From Shewanella japonica (GTDB lineage: Bacteria > Pseudomonadota > Gammaproteobacteria > Enterobacterales > Shewanellaceae): a stretch of DNA of 64,000 nucleotides. Every line of letters begins with the position of its first letter. Position 1 is the first letter of the stretch. The translations under genes and the position numbers were made by a program. Location of the stretch: assembly GCF_002075795.1 (NCBI RefSeq), contig NZ_CP020472.1, forward strand, positions 2,835,001 through 2,899,000. The letters run 5' to 3'. The notes under the pieces were generated by a model that ran no database searches, was not told the origin of the DNA, and saw only the letters and a list, made by a program, of their open reading frames with translations. Below, one piece after another: positions 27,751 to 37,100 of the stretch.

Positions 27751-27776
27751 AGCCATAGCGTATGATGGCTTTTCTT
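27751..27776 (+). terminator. Weak hairpin/terminator after yceH
   Basis: AGCCAT and ATGGCT form a 6-bp stem with loop AGCGTATG, followed by TTTCTTTTAT. Short but well placed, 60 bp after yceH. Confidence 0.5.
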
Positions 27777-27803
27777 TTATCTCTTTCTCAAGGAAATGTG
27801 TAA

Positions 27804-28637
27804 ATGGACTCAACACCCAGTTCATCGTCTTTGCGTCAAACCTGGCTAATTGCCAGTTATGAAGTTAGCAAACGATTTACCAATACCAAAGGTATTGCAG
27901 CGCTTATCGCTTTTTCATTACTTTGGACGATAATATTATTATACCCAGTTCAAAGCGCCTCAGTTTATATGCTAGAGCCTGGTTTTAAAGAACTGGTGCA
28001 ACATATTTATGGCCCAGATGCACTTAATCAATTATTTAGTTGGAAAGTCGCTGAGTTTGCTGTGTTTTGGTGTATTGCCTTATATGTCTTTCCAATGTTC
28101 AGTATTTTCATTAGTGCCGATCAATTCAGTTCAGATAAGCAGCGTGGCTCATTCCGTTTTTTAAGTTTACGTGTCAGTCGTGACAGTATCTTCTTTGGCC
28201 GATTTCTTGGACAAATGCTAATCCAAAGCTGTTTGCTATTACTTACCATTCTAGCGACGATAGTATTGGTTCTCAGCCGTGATACAGGCTTATTTATGGA
28301 CGCTTTAGTCAGCGCAGTGTCAGTATTTATCAATGTCTTTATTGCTCTGCTACCCTATACAGCCGTTATGGCCGTTTTGTCTTGGTATGCCAGTAGCGCA
28401 AGACAAGCTAGTATCTACGCTATTATTTTAGGCCTTGTCAGCTTTATTCTGATCGCAATTATTAATAGCCAATTACCAGCCTTGTCTTTCTTAAGCTGGG
28501 CAATCCCAGGCTCTCAGCTATCTCTCATGATTGATACTCAAGGTTTGCAATCATTAATGTACGCACCAATACCTCTTATTCAAGCTGTCGCAATTCTTAT
28601 TGCTGGGCGTATTTACATGCAACGGAGTGCATTATGA
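27804..28637 (+). CDS. ABC-2 type transporter permease
   Basis: 277 aa with six hydrophobic segments and no other domain. Landmarks: a long first extracytoplasmic loop, then SADQFSSDKQRGSFRFLSLRVSRDSIFFGRF (about 109-139), a pattern of ABC-2 permeases of the NosY/CcmB-like group (cytosolic coupling helix before TM3), and a Gly-rich last helix. It overlaps the ATPase gene by 4 bases (ATGA), so the two are translated together. Substrate unknown. Confidence 0.85.
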   Translation: MDSTPSSSSLRQTWLIASYEVSKRFTNTKGIAALIAFSLLWTIILLYPVQSASVYMLEPGFKELVQHIYGPDALNQLFSWKVAEFAVFWCIALYVFPMFSIFISADQFSSDKQRGSFRFLSLRVSRDSIFFGRFLGQMLIQSCLLLLTILATIVLVLSRDTGLFMDALVSAVSVFINVFIALLPYTAVMAVLSWYASSARQASIYAIILGLVSFILIAIINSQLPALSFLSWAIPGSQLSLMIDTQGLQSLMYAPIPLIQAVAILIAGRIYMQRSAL

Positions 28638-29536
28638 AGCTAATTACATGTGAAGGTGTCAGCAAACAATACGGCACGAAAACGGCGCTAAACAAGATTA
28701 ACTTGTCCTTAGACACCGGAGCACCAATTGCGCTAGTCGGCCCGAATGGAGCAGGTAAAACAACGCTATTTAGCTTACTTTGTGGTTACCTTCACCCATC
28801 TGAAGGCAAGATAACGATTTTAGGTGAAAAACCGGGTAGCCCGCAGTTACAAAACCTGGTATCCGCCTTGCCACAAGATGCCGCATTAGACCCGAATTTT
28901 ACCGTCGTATCGCAGCTCACCTTTTTCGCGAAGTTACAGGGATTTACTCGTCAAGACGCCAAGCAAGAAGCGTTGAGAGTCTTAGAGCTTGTTGATTTGT
29001 CATCTGCCGCTTTAATGCTACCAAAAAGCTTAAGCCATGGTATGAGTAAACGTGTGTCAATCGCCCAAGCATTAATTGGCTCCCCGAAGTTAGTTTTACT
29101 GGATGAGCCTACTGCTGGCTTAGATCCCGCTAATGCCAAAAAAATCCGCCAAATCGTTAAGGATTTATCACCTAAAACGACCTTTGTCATCAGTTCTCAT
29201 AACCTTGAAGAACTTGAAAAATTATGTGATCAAGTGTTGTACCTCGAACAAGGAGAGCTTCAACAATCGGTTTCTATGAAAGCGGATGCAGAAACCGCCT
29301 TCTTAACCCTTACGATGCTAAACGCTGACATTGAGCAATTGGCTGATAAGGTCAGAGCGTTACCCAATATTCTTAATGTCAAAATGAATAATGATGAGCA
29401 ACTTATCATTGAGCATCATATTGATACGAGTTTAGGCCTTGAAATTTCACTTTGGGCTCTATTTGTTGACAACAACTGGCAATATAAGGCCATGATGAAA
29501 GGAAGAAGCTTAGAGGAAACCTTATTCTCAAGTTAA
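28634..29536 (+). CDS. ABC transporter ATP-binding protein
   Basis: 300 aa. Walker A GPNGAGKT (36-43), Q-loop near SALPQD (77-82), signature LSHGMSKR (133-140; the canonical LSGG is replaced by LSHG), Walker B LVLLDEPTAG (153-162) and the H-loop ISSHNLEELE. The C-terminal extension resembles DrrA/NosF-type exporter ATPases. It pairs with the preceding permease as an exporter of unknown substrate. A terminator follows at 29603. Confidence 0.93.
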   Translation: MKLITCEGVSKQYGTKTALNKINLSLDTGAPIALVGPNGAGKTTLFSLLCGYLHPSEGKITILGEKPGSPQLQNLVSALPQDAALDPNFTVVSQLTFFAKLQGFTRQDAKQEALRVLELVDLSSAALMLPKSLSHGMSKRVSIAQALIGSPKLVLLDEPTAGLDPANAKKIRQIVKDLSPKTTFVISSHNLEELEKLCDQVLYLEQGELQQSVSMKADAETAFLTLTMLNADIEQLADKVRALPNILNVKMNNDEQLIIEHHIDTSLGLEISLWALFVDNNWQYKAMMKGRSLEETLFSS

Positions 29537-29602
29537 ATTAACTAGTCAGCTTGTTGTTTTAGAGCCAATAAGCACAATGACTGTTTATGACCATTCATAT
29601 TT

Positions 29603-29634
29603 AAAAAGCCTGGTAATCACTACTGGGCTTTTTT
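29603..29634 (+). terminator. Intrinsic terminator of the ABC transporter operon
   Basis: AGCCTGGTA and TACTGGGCT form a 9-bp stem with two G-U pairs (loop ATCAC), flanked by AAAA and a run of six T. Confidence 0.85.
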
Positions 29635-30026
29635 GTGTCACCTACACGGCAACACTGGGTAAACACTAATAACGGCCGAAACGCTAATTCTGAAACGCGA
29701 CTAATAACTGAACTGACAATGATTACAGTACAACAATCAGCAACAAAACTTGCATCATAAGCTCAGCTTTTGGCGGTGTTAGCCAAGTAACATGACCAAA
29801 GGCGTTAGCTAACTTAAATACTGGCCATACAAGGCCACATAGACTCATAAACAATGATGAACGGCGTATAATAGAATGCGATAGCCTGTGTTATATCAAT
29901 GCTGCTAAAGACGGATAGGAAGAGTATTAAGGAGTTTATAACAATGCTTTTAAAGTCATCGATAAATTAATAAAAGGTCTAGCGACAAAAAGCCTGATGA
30001 AGATGACCCGTTATATTTTTTTCAGG
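29635..30026. other. Intergenic region with possible decayed coding sequence
   Basis: About 390 bp without an intact gene. In one plus frame, residues like NNAFKVIDKLIKGLATK (about 29938-29988) follow two in-frame stops. After a one-base shift the frame continues as KKPDEDDPLYFFQAKK (about 29987-30034), reading more like protein than random AT-rich DNA. I cannot name a family. It could be a gene remnant or chance. Confidence 0.25.
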
Positions 30027-30058
30027 CAAAAAAAACTGCAGTCATAGACTACAGTTTT
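30027..30058 (-). terminator. Intrinsic terminator of the cold-shock gene
   Basis: On the minus strand AAAACTGTAGTC and GACTGCAGTTTT form a 12-bp stem (one G-U) with loop TAT. It is followed by a T-run, 31 bp after the stop codon. Confidence 0.9.
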
Positions 30059-30089
30059 ATTTAATTATACTAGCCGAAGCTAGGAATAA

Positions 30090-30296
30090 TTAAACTACAG
30101 TTACGTTCTCAGCTTGTGGGCCTTTTTGACCTTGAGTAACAGTGAACTGAACTTTTTGACCTTCGTCAAGAGTTTTGAAACCGTCTGAGTTGATAGCACG
30201 GAAGTGAACGAATACGTCTGGGCCAGACTCTTGCTCGATAAATCCGAAACCTTTGTCAGAGTTGAACCACTTAACAACACCAGTAACTTGAGACAT
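30090..30296 (-). CDS. Cold-shock domain protein (CspA family)
   Basis: 68 aa from the ATG at 30296. The frame is open further upstream, but the homologous region begins here with [23 protein letters not shown]1 is KGFGFIEQ and RNP2 is DVFVHF, the nucleic-acid-binding motifs of the OB-fold. It binds single-stranded RNA and DNA and acts as an RNA chaperone. AGGA is 10 or so bases before the ATG. The 5' leader is long (about 127 nt from the predicted promoter), as in cold-inducible csp genes. Whether this copy is cold-induced or constitutive (CspD/CspE-like) cannot be decided. Confidence 0.95.
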   Translation of the reverse strand: MSQVTGVVKWFNSDKGFGFIEQESGPDVFVHFRAINSDGFKTLDEGQKVQFTVTQGQKGPQAENVTVV

Positions 30297-30429
30297 GATA
30301 TAAATCCTGTATATATAAATTAAAGCCTTAACGGCGGTAGAGCTGAAAATGCCGGTTTTACTTATGTTCACAGGACGAAACTGGTCGTATTGAAACACAT
30401 AAACTAAGCCCAACCTTCAAGCCCGATAG

Positions 30430-30457
30430 ATTATGAACCTTTTTGCGGGTATGTCAA
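30430..30457 (-). promoter_or_regulatory. Promoter of the cold-shock gene
   Basis: On the minus strand there is a perfect TTGACA (30452-30457), a 16-bp spacer and CATAAT (5 of 6; 30430-30435). Transcription near 30423 would give an approximately 127-nt 5' untranslated region. Confidence 0.7.
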
Positions 30458-30574
30458 CTAACATCAGCATTTTAATTCAATTAGTTATTACCATGCCCAA
30501 AATTCATGAATTCGATAGCTGTTTCCAACTAAATATCAGATTCAAAAAGTAAAATAGCAAATTTAAATGACAAA

Positions 30575-31393
30575 TCAATTACGTTGATGAATTTCAATAC
30601 TAAAGTCTAACTCACACCTAAGTCCTTGATCTGCAATTTGGGTCTTTTGTTCTTGCGTCAACTTCCAAGCATAAGGGGTCATGTTTAAAAAATGTTCAAT
30701 ATCAACAGTGTCTGATAAATCCAATTGATAGCAAAGCCTTTCGTTATGCAGACAAGTAAAACCTTCAAGCTCAGCTTTTGGCTCATCATGGGGTTTAGGT
30801 TCACTGTAGATGATTTTTTTCATCGCGAAATGGTGCATAGGACCAGGCGAAACCGTAATTAAAATGCCGCCTTTTTTGATCACTCTTTGTAACTCATCCA
30901 GTTTAGAAGGCGCATAAATTCTCATAGCTAAATCAAATAACCCGTCTTCAAAAGGCATTTCATAGGCACTGGCTACACAAAAATGTAAATCAGGGTAGCG
31001 TTTGGCGGCATACTTAATTGCAGACTTAGAAATATCCAGCCCTTGCAGTACACAATCTACTTCCCTTGTGTGCGCCATGGCTTCAAATAGCCGATGACTG
31101 TAGTACCCTTCTCCACAACCTATATCTAATATATTTTCAGCATTAGCTGCGTATTCAATCGCAAGCTCATTTACCCTATCACTTAGTTTTTGGTAGTAGC
31201 CTTTATTTAAAAACTCACGACGGGCAAACATCATCGTTTTATTGTCGCCAGGGTCTTTTGAGTTCTTTTTCTGTACAGGCAATAAATTAACATAACCTTC
31301 TTTTGCACAATCAAATTGATGACGGTTTTCACAAGACCATGATTTGGCATTTAGGGTAAGCACCGTGCGGCACAAAGGACAAATATATTGCAT
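30575..31393 (-). CDS. rlmA: 23S rRNA (guanine(745)-N(1))-methyltransferase
   Basis: 272 aa (E. coli RlmA 269). An N-terminal zinc ribbon is built by CPLC (Cys5, Cys8) and CENRHQFDC (Cys21, His25 region), followed by AKEGYVNLLPVQ. The Rossmann methyltransferase domain has the SAM loop ILDIGCGEGYYSHRL. Characteristic family strings are NSKDPGDNKTMMFARREFL and LKKVIKKGGILITVSPGP-like segments. It methylates G745 in helix 35 of 23S rRNA. Monocistronic and same strand as the unknown 326-aa gene upstream. Confidence 0.93.
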   Translation of the reverse strand: MQYICPLCRTVLTLNAKSWSCENRHQFDCAKEGYVNLLPVQKKNSKDPGDNKTMMFARREFLNKGYYQKLSDRVNELAIEYAANAENILDIGCGEGYYSHRLFEAMAHTREVDCVLQGLDISKSAIKYAAKRYPDLHFCVASAYEMPFEDGLFDLAMRIYAPSKLDELQRVIKKGGILITVSPGPMHHFAMKKIIYSEPKPHDEPKAELEGFTCLHNERLCYQLDLSDTVDIEHFLNMTPYAWKLTQEQKTQIADQGLRCELDFSIEIHQRN

Positions 31394-31491
31394 TTTTTAC
31401 TCAACAAGGAATTGAAATAACGGTTACTCAACAAGAGCAACGTTTAACATGACACTAAAAATGACAATGGTACGCAATGAGCACCCAAAAG

Positions 31492-32472
31492 TCAGTTATC
31501 TTCGGTTAACTTATCAACCATCAAACTCACATCCGCAGGAGCAAGTAACGCAAAACACTCTAATTTACGTTGTAAATCTTCAACATCTTTGGACAATTCA
31601 TTTGCTGCTGATGCGTAATTAGTTCGCTGCTGTGATTGACTATACGTCCGTAACAGCCATTGTTGTTTATGATTAAGTAGATTATCAAGCTTTAACAATT
31701 GCGCTGCGATAATGGCGTGAACTTTATTTCTTTCTTCAGATAAATAGTGGCTAATATCAGCACGTACTTGTTCAATTTCACTAATATTCAAAGCGATAGT
31801 TGCTGGAGGTTCTTCATAATCAAAGTTTCTCGCTAAAATCGCTTTAGCCATGATCAATTCTTTGGGTTCTTGATTAAGGCGTAAATCTTTCTCTAGTGTA
31901 ATCGCTTCACACACCGATTGTTCATATTCAATGACGACTCCTTCATCAGAATGAATAAAAGAAAACGTTAATGTAACGCCTTTTCTTAGCATGGCGGCAG
32001 ATATTCGTGGCGCGATACCGACTCTGGCATACAAGCGGCAACCTTGACCTAATGCTCTTGTAACTTTACCGAGATGTTTACTGACGTGACATTGATGAGA
32101 AATAGTGCCAGAGCTGGGGCTTGTGTCAGGAACAGAATTTAGCGAATAACCTGCTGACGCTGTTGCCTCGCTCGCTTTATTTACTTTCCCTTGATCAAGT
32201 TTCTCTTTATCAAGTCTGTCTTGGCCATGAGTATCTTTGTCATTCAAGCTTTCAACACGACTGACAGTAAAAAAAGGCTGGCAAGTGAGAATGATGCTAG
32301 CTCCCTGCTCATTTGTATGAGAGGGTAACTCACTAATAATAATTTCTGCCAAAGGCTGACTCAGCGCAGGAAGTAACACAAAATCACTGACATCATCAGC
32401 CAAAGAGACCAAAAGAGATTGATTTGGCTTTATTTCATATTGTATTGGTTGGCTGAATAGATGGTTGTACAT
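31492..32472 (-). CDS. Hypothetical protein (326 aa), family not recognised
   Basis: No signal peptide or membrane helix. Residues about 1-75 form a hydrophobic beta-rich segment (SLLVSLADDVSDFVLLPALS). Residues about 76-130 are a polar low-complexity linker rich in Asp, Lys and Ser (KDTHGQDRLDKEKLDQGKV). A second beta-rich region comes after it (GCRLYARVGIAPRISAAML). The C-terminal third is helical and likely coiled coil (IIAAQLLKLDNLLNHKQQWL, LSKDVEDLQRKLECFALL). The linker splits what could be one domain. It lies upstream of rlmA on the same strand and divergent from sbcB. I can propose no function. Confidence 0.7.
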   Translation of the reverse strand: MYNHLFSQPIQYEIKPNQSLLVSLADDVSDFVLLPALSQPLAEIIISELPSHTNEQGASIILTCQPFFTVSRVESLNDKDTHGQDRLDKEKLDQGKVNKASEATASAGYSLNSVPDTSPSSGTISHQCHVSKHLGKVTRALGQGCRLYARVGIAPRISAAMLRKGVTLTFSFIHSDEGVVIEYEQSVCEAITLEKDLRLNQEPKELIMAKAILARNFDYEEPPATIALNISEIEQVRADISHYLSEERNKVHAIIAAQLLKLDNLLNHKQQWLLRTYSQSQQRTNYASAANELSKDVEDLQRKLECFALLAPADVSLMVDKLTEDN

Positions 32473-32622
32473 AAAGACTCCGATGACGTTATATAAATTG
32501 TAACCATCAAACGGACTTACGTCACCTACTTAAAAAGCGTTCAATCACTAACGCCCCCTGTAAACATTAGTAATTAACAGTGTTAAGATATTTGTAATCG
32601 AAAAATAGGATAACTCTATATT

Positions 32623-34034
32623 ATGGCAAGCGCTTTTCAACCTACCCTTTTTGGCACGATTATGAAACATTTGGGGTGAGTCCAGCAAAAGACCGACCGT
32701 CTCAGTTTGCAGGCATTCGAACTGATTTAGATCTCAATATCATTGGTGAGCCAGAAAACTTTTATTGCAAGCAATCAACAGACTACCTGCCCTCACCTGA
32801 AGCGATTCTTGTCACAGGGATAACGCCACAGCTTGCGAATCAAAAAGGCATGGTTGAAACTGAGTTTATGGGGCGCATTAATGCCATTTTCACTCAACCA
32901 AATACCTGTGTTGTTGGGTATAACTCATTACGATTTGATGATGAAGTCAGCCGTTATGGTTTTTATCGCAATTTTATAGACCCTTATGCACGTGAGTGGC
33001 AAAACGGTAACTCACGCTGGGACATTATCGATTTAGTTAGAGCCTGTTATGCATTCCGTCCAGAAGGGATTAATTGGCCGCTTAAAGAAGATGGATCACC
33101 TAGTTTTAAATTAGAGCATTTAACCCAAGCTAATGGATTGAGCCATGAACAAGCTCATGATGCTATGAGCGATGTCTATGCAACGATTGCAATTGCGAAA
33201 CTCATCAAAGAAAAGCAGCCTAAATTATACGATTACTATTTTGAGCTTCGAAATAAGAAAAAAGTCGCAGAATTAATCCAAGGCGACTTCATGCAGCCGC
33301 TAGTTCATGTGAGTTCAAAGATTAGCGCTGCCAATGGTTGCGTCACTTTAATTGCGCCTGTAGCACCTCATCCAACGAACAAGAACGCGATGATTTGCAT
33401 TAATTTGGCAATGGATTTAAGCCCGCTCATTGACTTAACTGTGGCAGAAATCGTCGAACGTATGTATACACCTCGAAATGAATTAGCCCCAGATGAGCTG
33501 CCAATTCCACTAAAGCAAATACATTTAAACAAGTGTCCGTTTATTGGTACTCCTAAACTACTATCAGAAGCCGTAGCACAAAGGCATCAATTTGATATGG
33601 ACTTTGCCCGCAGCCAATATAAATTATTCAAACAACACCCTGAGCTTCGCGATAAAATGCAAGCGGTGTTTGATGTAAATGATCACCCTGCTGTTACCGA
33701 TCCTGATTTAATGCTCTATAGCGGAGGCTTTTTTAGTCACGCCGATAAAGCCAAAATGGAAATGATCCGCAATACCAAAGCCGAAAACCTCGCCGCTCTT
33801 AATCTCGACTTTGACGATCCTAGGCTCAGTCAAATGTTGTTTCGTTATCGAGCCCGTAATTACCCTGAAACATTGAGCCATGATGAATCAATGCAATGGC
33901 GAGAGTTCTGTCAGCAACGCCTTTCTGATGCTGATTATGTGATAAACCTCGAAAACTTATTAGAAGAAACCAGCGAGAATGAACACAAACAAAAGTTATT
34001 AAAAGCCCTATGTTTATATCTGCAATCTCTTTAA
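32623..34034 (+). pseudogene. sbcB: Exonuclease I with a one-base frameshift near the 5' end
   Basis: The bulk (32676-34034) is a normal ExoI: DRPSQFAGIRTD, GYNSLRFDDEVSRYGFYRNF, SRWDIIDLVRACYAFRPEGI, AHDAMSDVYATIA and the C-terminal SH3-like and helical regions. ATG at 32623 is the natural start (MASAFQPT). In the T-run 32648-32652 there are five T; with six T the reading continues LFWHDYETFGVSPAKDRPSQ, matching E. coli FLFHDYETFGTHPALDRPAQ. As given, the frame stops at TGA soon after (32677-32679). The remaining 452-codon ORF from GTG lacks the DxE catalytic pair of Exo motif I. Real mutation or homopolymer sequencing error cannot be distinguished here. Confidence 0.85.
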
Positions 34035-34087
34035 GCTTTTATCATTAACTTACTTTGTACTTATTGTATTAATAAAAGGAATTGGTC

Positions 34088-34978
34088 ATGCAAAATCGTT
34101 TCATTGATAGCATCACCCAACTGCCCAAACCACTGGCAACAGCGCTTATCCCATTACTTAATGATGATTTTTGTGGGCACATCGATGCGAATCAACTGAC
34201 GGAACTTGTCAACATCAGTCAAATGACAGAAGAAGAACTTCTATTAAGTTTACTGCCAATCGCTGCAGCACTTGCCAAACCAAGCATCAGCGAGTTTTAT
34301 GTTGGTGCAATCGCTAAAGCTGAAAGCGGCGACATATACATGGGGGCTAATTTTGAATTATCTTCTGAAGCGCTATTTCACACGGTACATGCCGAACAAA
34401 GTGCAATCAGCCACGCCTGGCTAAACGGCGAACAAAAAATTATTGATATCGTCGTCAACTTCAGTCCTTGTGGCCATTGTCGTCAGTTCATCAATGAATT
34501 AGTCAGCGGTATCGATATTAACATCCACTTACCAGGTCAGCAGCCACAGCAATTAGCACACTACCTACCATATGCATTTGGGCCAAAAGACCTACAAGTC
34601 ACTAAGCCATTGTTATCAAAAAGTCATATCGAATTTAGTTTACAGTCAGACGACCCAATGATCATCGAAGCTGTCGACCAAGCTGGTTTAAGTTATGCCC
34701 CCTATACGCAAAACTACGCAGCGGTGGTTATTGAAACAAAAGACGGTAAAACATACTGCGGCCGGTACGCAGAAAACGCGGCATTTAATCCGTCAATGAT
34801 GCCAATGCAAATGGCGTTATCAAACTTAATTCGCCACAACAGAGACTGCAGCGATATTAATCGAGTGGTATTGATAGAATCATCTGCCGGTAAAATCAGT
34901 TTAGCTAATGCCACTATGGATACACTGCAAGCTGTTGCCGCAATTGAGCTTGAGCATATCGTTGTAGACCCAAGCTAG
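34088..34978 (+). CDS. cdd: Cytidine deaminase (two-domain, E. coli type)
   Basis: 296 aa from the ATG at 34088. A TTG two codons earlier is only 1-2 bases from AAAGGA, whereas the ATG has a 7-base spacing. Zinc-binding and catalytic motifs are HAEQS (His101, Glu103) and SPCGHCRQF (Cys128, Cys131), nearly the same positions as E. coli His102, Glu104, Cys129 and Cys132. The C-terminal half is the degenerate second CDA domain ([18 protein letters not shown]). Converts cytidine and deoxycytidine to uridine and deoxyuridine in pyrimidine salvage. Confidence 0.96.
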   Translation: MQNRFIDSITQLPKPLATALIPLLNDDFCGHIDANQLTELVNISQMTEEELLLSLLPIAAALAKPSISEFYVGAIAKAESGDIYMGANFELSSEALFHTVHAEQSAISHAWLNGEQKIIDIVVNFSPCGHCRQFINELVSGIDINIHLPGQQPQQLAHYLPYAFGPKDLQVTKPLLSKSHIEFSLQSDDPMIIEAVDQAGLSYAPYTQNYAAVVIETKDGKTYCGRYAENAAFNPSMMPMQMALSNLIRHNRDCSDINRVVLIESSAGKISLANATMDTLQAVAAIELEHIVVDPS

Positions 34979-35020
34979 CCAGCTCATTTTGCTGCACGTT
35001 AATTGAAATTACACTGAATT

Positions 35021-35057
35021 AGCCTTTCTTAGTTTTGATATTAAGAAAGGCTTTTTG
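35021..35057 (+). terminator. Intrinsic terminator after cdd
   Basis: AGCCTTTCTTA and TAAGAAAGGCT form an 11-bp stem, followed by TTTTTGTT. Confidence 0.9.
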
Positions 35058-35175
35058 TTACCAATCATTATTTAGTACCTCGAAGGCACGTATTAACTTT
35101 TTTGTTTGCACAAAACCTGTAAAGCCTTACACTCTTGCTCTTCTCATATAAGAATTGATTTAAGAACTCTAGCCC

Positions 35176-35799
35176 ATGCCTGATTTAGCAATACTTGCTG
35201 TATTTATTCCAACATTCTTTTTTGTTTCTATTACGCCAGGAATGTGTATGACATTAGCAATGACACTCGGCATGAGTATTGGTGTTAGAAGAACACTGTG
35301 GATGATGGCAGGTGAATTAGTGGGTGTTGCTTTAGTTGCTATTGCTGCGGTTATGGGCGTTGCCAGCGTCATGCTCAATTACCCAGATGCCTTTGCCATT
35401 TTAAAATGGCTTGGCGGCGCTTATCTTGCGTATATTGGCGTTAATATGTGGCGTTCGAAAGGCAAAATGGCCATCATTGAGGGGCAGCAAACAGACAAAT
35501 CGATTAGTAATATTGCGCTAGTTTCCCAAGGGTTTGTCACAGCAATAGCCAATCCCAAAGGTTGGGCATTTATGATTTCACTTTTACCTCCCTTCATCAG
35601 TGTTGATAAAGCTGTCGCACCTCAGTTGTTTTGGCTACTTGCGATTATTATGCTGACAGAAAGCGTATCAATGCTCGCTTATGCCAGTGGCGGTAAGAGT
35701 TTAAGAATGTTTTTATCTCGGGGCGATAACATTAAACTGATGAACCGTATTGCCGGCAGTTTAATGATTGGCGTCGGTTTTTGGCTAGCGCTTGGCTAA
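35176..35799 (+). CDS. LysE/RhtB family amino-acid exporter
   Basis: 207 aa, six predicted membrane helices. Family motifs: an N-terminal PTFFFVSITPGMCMTLAMTLGMSIGVRRTL (Pro-Gly-Pro-like segment), GELVGVALVAIAA, LKWLGGAYLAYIGVNMWRSK (the conserved GGAYLxYLG) and the mid-protein FVTAIANPKGWAF (NPK motif). Members export amino acids such as homoserine, threonine, lysine or arginine; the substrate is not readable. Single gene, ATG start after a short AT-rich leader. Confidence 0.92.
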   Translation: MPDLAILAVFIPTFFFVSITPGMCMTLAMTLGMSIGVRRTLWMMAGELVGVALVAIAAVMGVASVMLNYPDAFAILKWLGGAYLAYIGVNMWRSKGKMAIIEGQQTDKSISNIALVSQGFVTAIANPKGWAFMISLLPPFISVDKAVAPQLFWLLAIIMLTESVSMLAYASGGKSLRMFLSRGDNIKLMNRIAGSLMIGVGFWLALG

Positions 35800-35867
35800 A
35801 CGTTAAATACACTGAATATCGCTAAACGAAAGAAGTATAGATAAAAATAAGCCAATAATGTAATTGA

Positions 35868-36956
35868 TTACGCCGCTTTGTCGTAATACGGTTTAACACA
35901 GTTTCTGCCGTTTTCTTTCGCCATATACAGGGCTTTATCCGCTCTCATCAGTAAGTCTTTAAGCTCTTTCGCAGATGCTGTTTTTTCAGCGATACCAAAG
36001 CTCGCTGTGCACTGGAGGTTTTGAGAATCGGTTAACGGAATTTTACACTCAGCAATGTGTTCACGCATTCGCTCGGCCACTTTATTAGCATCATGCAAAT
36101 GGGTATTTGGCGTAGCAATAACAAATTCTTCCCCGCCAATCCGCGCACATAAATCTTGTTCACGGCACAAAGCTTTAATCGTTTTAGTCACTTCAATTAA
36201 ACACTTATCGCCAACGAGATGACCGTGTTTATCGTTAATCGTCTTAAACAAGTCTAAGTCGATTAGCACCAAAGTGAATGGGAGTTGATGCGCCACAGCT
36301 TTATCGAGCAATGATTTACCCTCGGTAAAAAAGGAGTGTCGATTTGCCAATCGTGTCAAAGAGTCAGTACTTGCTTGCAATGTCAGTTGCTTTTCGTTTT
36401 TATCAATCTGTTTAGCAAAAATATATAAGACAACAATCACTTCCAGCATCGTAAAAAATACCACAGATTGATAAAGCATATGGTTAACTTGAGCAGACAG
36501 TTCAATTAATGGCGCTTCGTTTACGGTATTTTCGCAATAGAAAAATAACACCATTGCCAGTGCACTTAATGTCACCTGCTCAAGTCGCTCTCTTAATTCA
36601 AATAACAAAAAAGCCCCAGTTGGCACAAGGAAGTAATAGAGGTGAAAACCACTCGCATTAGTTACATAAACATTGGTACACACAAGTAGATGCAGCATCA
36701 ACACGCTAAAAAACCAAATTTTAGCGATTTTAGGCTGCTGTTTGGCGGTAAGTACATTAGTGACGAAATACGCAAACGTAAATCCAAGGTTGATAAAACC
36801 GACAGAAGGATTATCAAGAAACAAAATATAGTTAAGCGAATATAAAAATGAGATAGCAACCGTAATTAACCCTATGATATTCATAGTTCTTATTCGGTTA
36901 GCTGATGAAAATGACTGTTGATTCGTGCCCAGATTAATAATTGATTTTAAGTTCAT
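35868..36956 (-). CDS. Membrane-bound diguanylate cyclase
   Basis: 362 aa. Residues about 20-185 hold six membrane helices with short loops. Residues 190-362 form a GGDEF domain: STDSLTRLANRHSFF, LIDLDLFKTINDKHGH (substrate metal site), active-site GGEEF (274-278) and the inhibitory-site RxxD as REQD (265-268), exactly five residues before GGEEF. It should synthesise cyclic-di-GMP with product inhibition. There is no recognisable sensor beyond the membrane part. It could feed the LapD receptor encoded 20 kb away, but nothing in the sequence links them. Confidence 0.93.
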   Translation of the reverse strand: MNLKSIINLGTNQQSFSSANRIRTMNIIGLITVAISFLYSLNYILFLDNPSVGFINLGFTFAYFVTNVLTAKQQPKIAKIWFFSVLMLHLLVCTNVYVTNASGFHLYYFLVPTGAFLLFELRERLEQVTLSALAMVLFFYCENTVNEAPLIELSAQVNHMLYQSVVFFTMLEVIVVLYIFAKQIDKNEKQLTLQASTDSLTRLANRHSFFTEGKSLLDKAVAHQLPFTLVLIDLDLFKTINDKHGHLVGDKCLIEVTKTIKALCREQDLCARIGGEEFVIATPNTHLHDANKVAERMREHIAECKIPLTDSQNLQCTASFGIAEKTASAKELKDLLMRADKALYMAKENGRNCVKPYYDKAA

Positions 36957-37100
36957 TGGGGTAACAAATAAGTTAACGACATGTAAACTTTAGCACAATT
37001 TATATTTTTAGTTCTATCCAGATTATTAGTCAACAGAGTACCTAATTCAATTGCCGCTTGTTAAATGAAGATGACTTAACTCCTCTAAGTCGTTGTAATG

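Noticed and set aside
30090-30413. 107-aa version of the cold-shock protein
   Set aside because: The 39 additional N-terminal residues show no homology to the family and lie in the untranslated leader; the family start is at 30296.
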